Shown here in pieces: positions 32,871 through 33,043 of a stretch of 33,043 bases of DNA (within the stretch, counting starts at the first letter, position 1; each line of letters opens with the position of its first letter). Origin of the DNA: Bacteroidota bacterium (GTDB lineage Bacteria > Bacteroidota > Bacteroidia > Palsa-965); contig JABDCB010000032.1 of NCBI GenBank assembly GCA_013288325.1, positions 1 to 33,043 of the forward strand, in the 5' to 3' direction. Below the pieces are notes generated by a model. The model did not search any database, was not told the DNA's origin, and saw only the letters and a program-made list of their open reading frames with translations. The position numbers and the translations under genes are program-made.

Positions 32871-33043
32871 ATGAAAAACGAAAACAGACACCACCAGTTC
32901 ACAACAAAAGCCCCGGCTTTGTTAGTGTTATTGGCAATCTTTTCTTCGGCAACGGTATCTCCTCAAATCCTTTTTAACGGGGGAGGAGTTATCAATCTGA
33001 ACGGAGGGAATAGTTCTTCCAAATCCGTTTATCTGACACTTAA
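32871..33043 (+). CDS. N-terminus of an exported protein, cut by the right edge
   Basis: From the ATG at 32871 the frame stays open to the window end (57 codons). Residues 1-32 look like a signal peptide: charged MKNENRHHQF, hydrophobic core ALLVLLAIFSSATV, cleavage region near VSPQ. The mature start, ILFNGGGVINLNGGNSSSKS, is Gly/Asn/Ser-rich, as in the opening of secreted T9SS cargo proteins of this phylum. The function is beyond the edge. The preceding 271 bp (32600-32870) hold no other gene I can support. Confidence 0.6.
   Translation, partial: MKNENRHHQFTTKAPALLVLLAIFSSATVSPQILFNGGGVINLNGGNSSSKSVYLTL

Overview
The window is a chromosomal segment of a Bacteroidota bacterium; I would guess the Chitinophagales/Sphingobacteriales side, but I cannot place it to genus. 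Evidence for the phylum: several exported proteins end in a type IX secretion (T9SS) type A sorting domain; promoters fit the Bacteroidota TTTG-N19-TAnnTTTG pattern, with one perfect copy at 11891-11921; most starts lack an obvious Shine-Dalgarno; and an alpha-2-macroglobulin lipoprotein sits beside PBP1c. No rRNA, tRNA, CRISPR array, IS element or prophage was seen.

Layout. 1-3660 (minus): an exported Asp-box beta-propeller, cut by the left edge, lies 11 bp downstream of a GH44 endoglucanase/xyloglucanase with a T9SS tail. 3661-4637: a long gene-free stretch with a phased 21-bp degenerate repeat (probably a decayed heptad-repeat coding sequence on the minus strand) and a near-perfect 30-bp-armed palindrome. 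4638-9651 (minus): a polyhydroxyalkanoate (PHA) operon with two phasin-like coiled-coil proteins, class I PHA synthase PhaC, acetoacetyl-CoA reductase PhaB (4-bp overlap with phaC) and an alpha/beta hydrolase. 9652-10482: gene-free leader and promoter region. 10483-11772 (plus): T9SS cargo of unknown function, followed by a strong terminator. 11956-14021 (plus): an ECF sigma factor overlapped by 1 bp by a membrane-anchored protein ending in an outer-membrane beta-barrel. 14120-15861 (plus): a small unknown protein and a membrane-anchored metallophosphoesterase. 15874-16908 (minus): exported proline-iminopeptidase-like hydrolase. 17025-18521 (plus): polytopic membrane protein, possibly GT-C-like. 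18546-20015 (minus): exported PHB-depolymerase-family esterase with a T9SS tail. 20378-21292 (plus): tandem universal stress protein. 21297-23095 (minus): probable operon of a formyltransferase-fold protein, TrmO and a YCII-domain protein. 23392-31418 (plus): alpha-2-macroglobulin lipoprotein with an intact CxEQ thioester plus PBP1c. 31428-32599 (minus): conserved hypothetical and a DUF6629-like membrane protein. 32871-33043 (plus): start of another exported protein cut by the right edge.

Themes. Carbon storage and polyester turnover are represented twice: intracellular PHA synthesis and, 9 kb away, a secreted PHB-depolymerase-like enzyme. Polysaccharide attack is represented by GH44 plus the propeller. 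Envelope surveillance and repair is represented by A2M/PBP1c and the sigma/trans-envelope protein pair. The least ordinary things I found are the 21-bp phased repeat/pseudogene at 3860-4345, the sigma-linked inner-membrane-to-beta-barrel protein, and the formyltransferase-like protein lacking the usual catalytic Asn.
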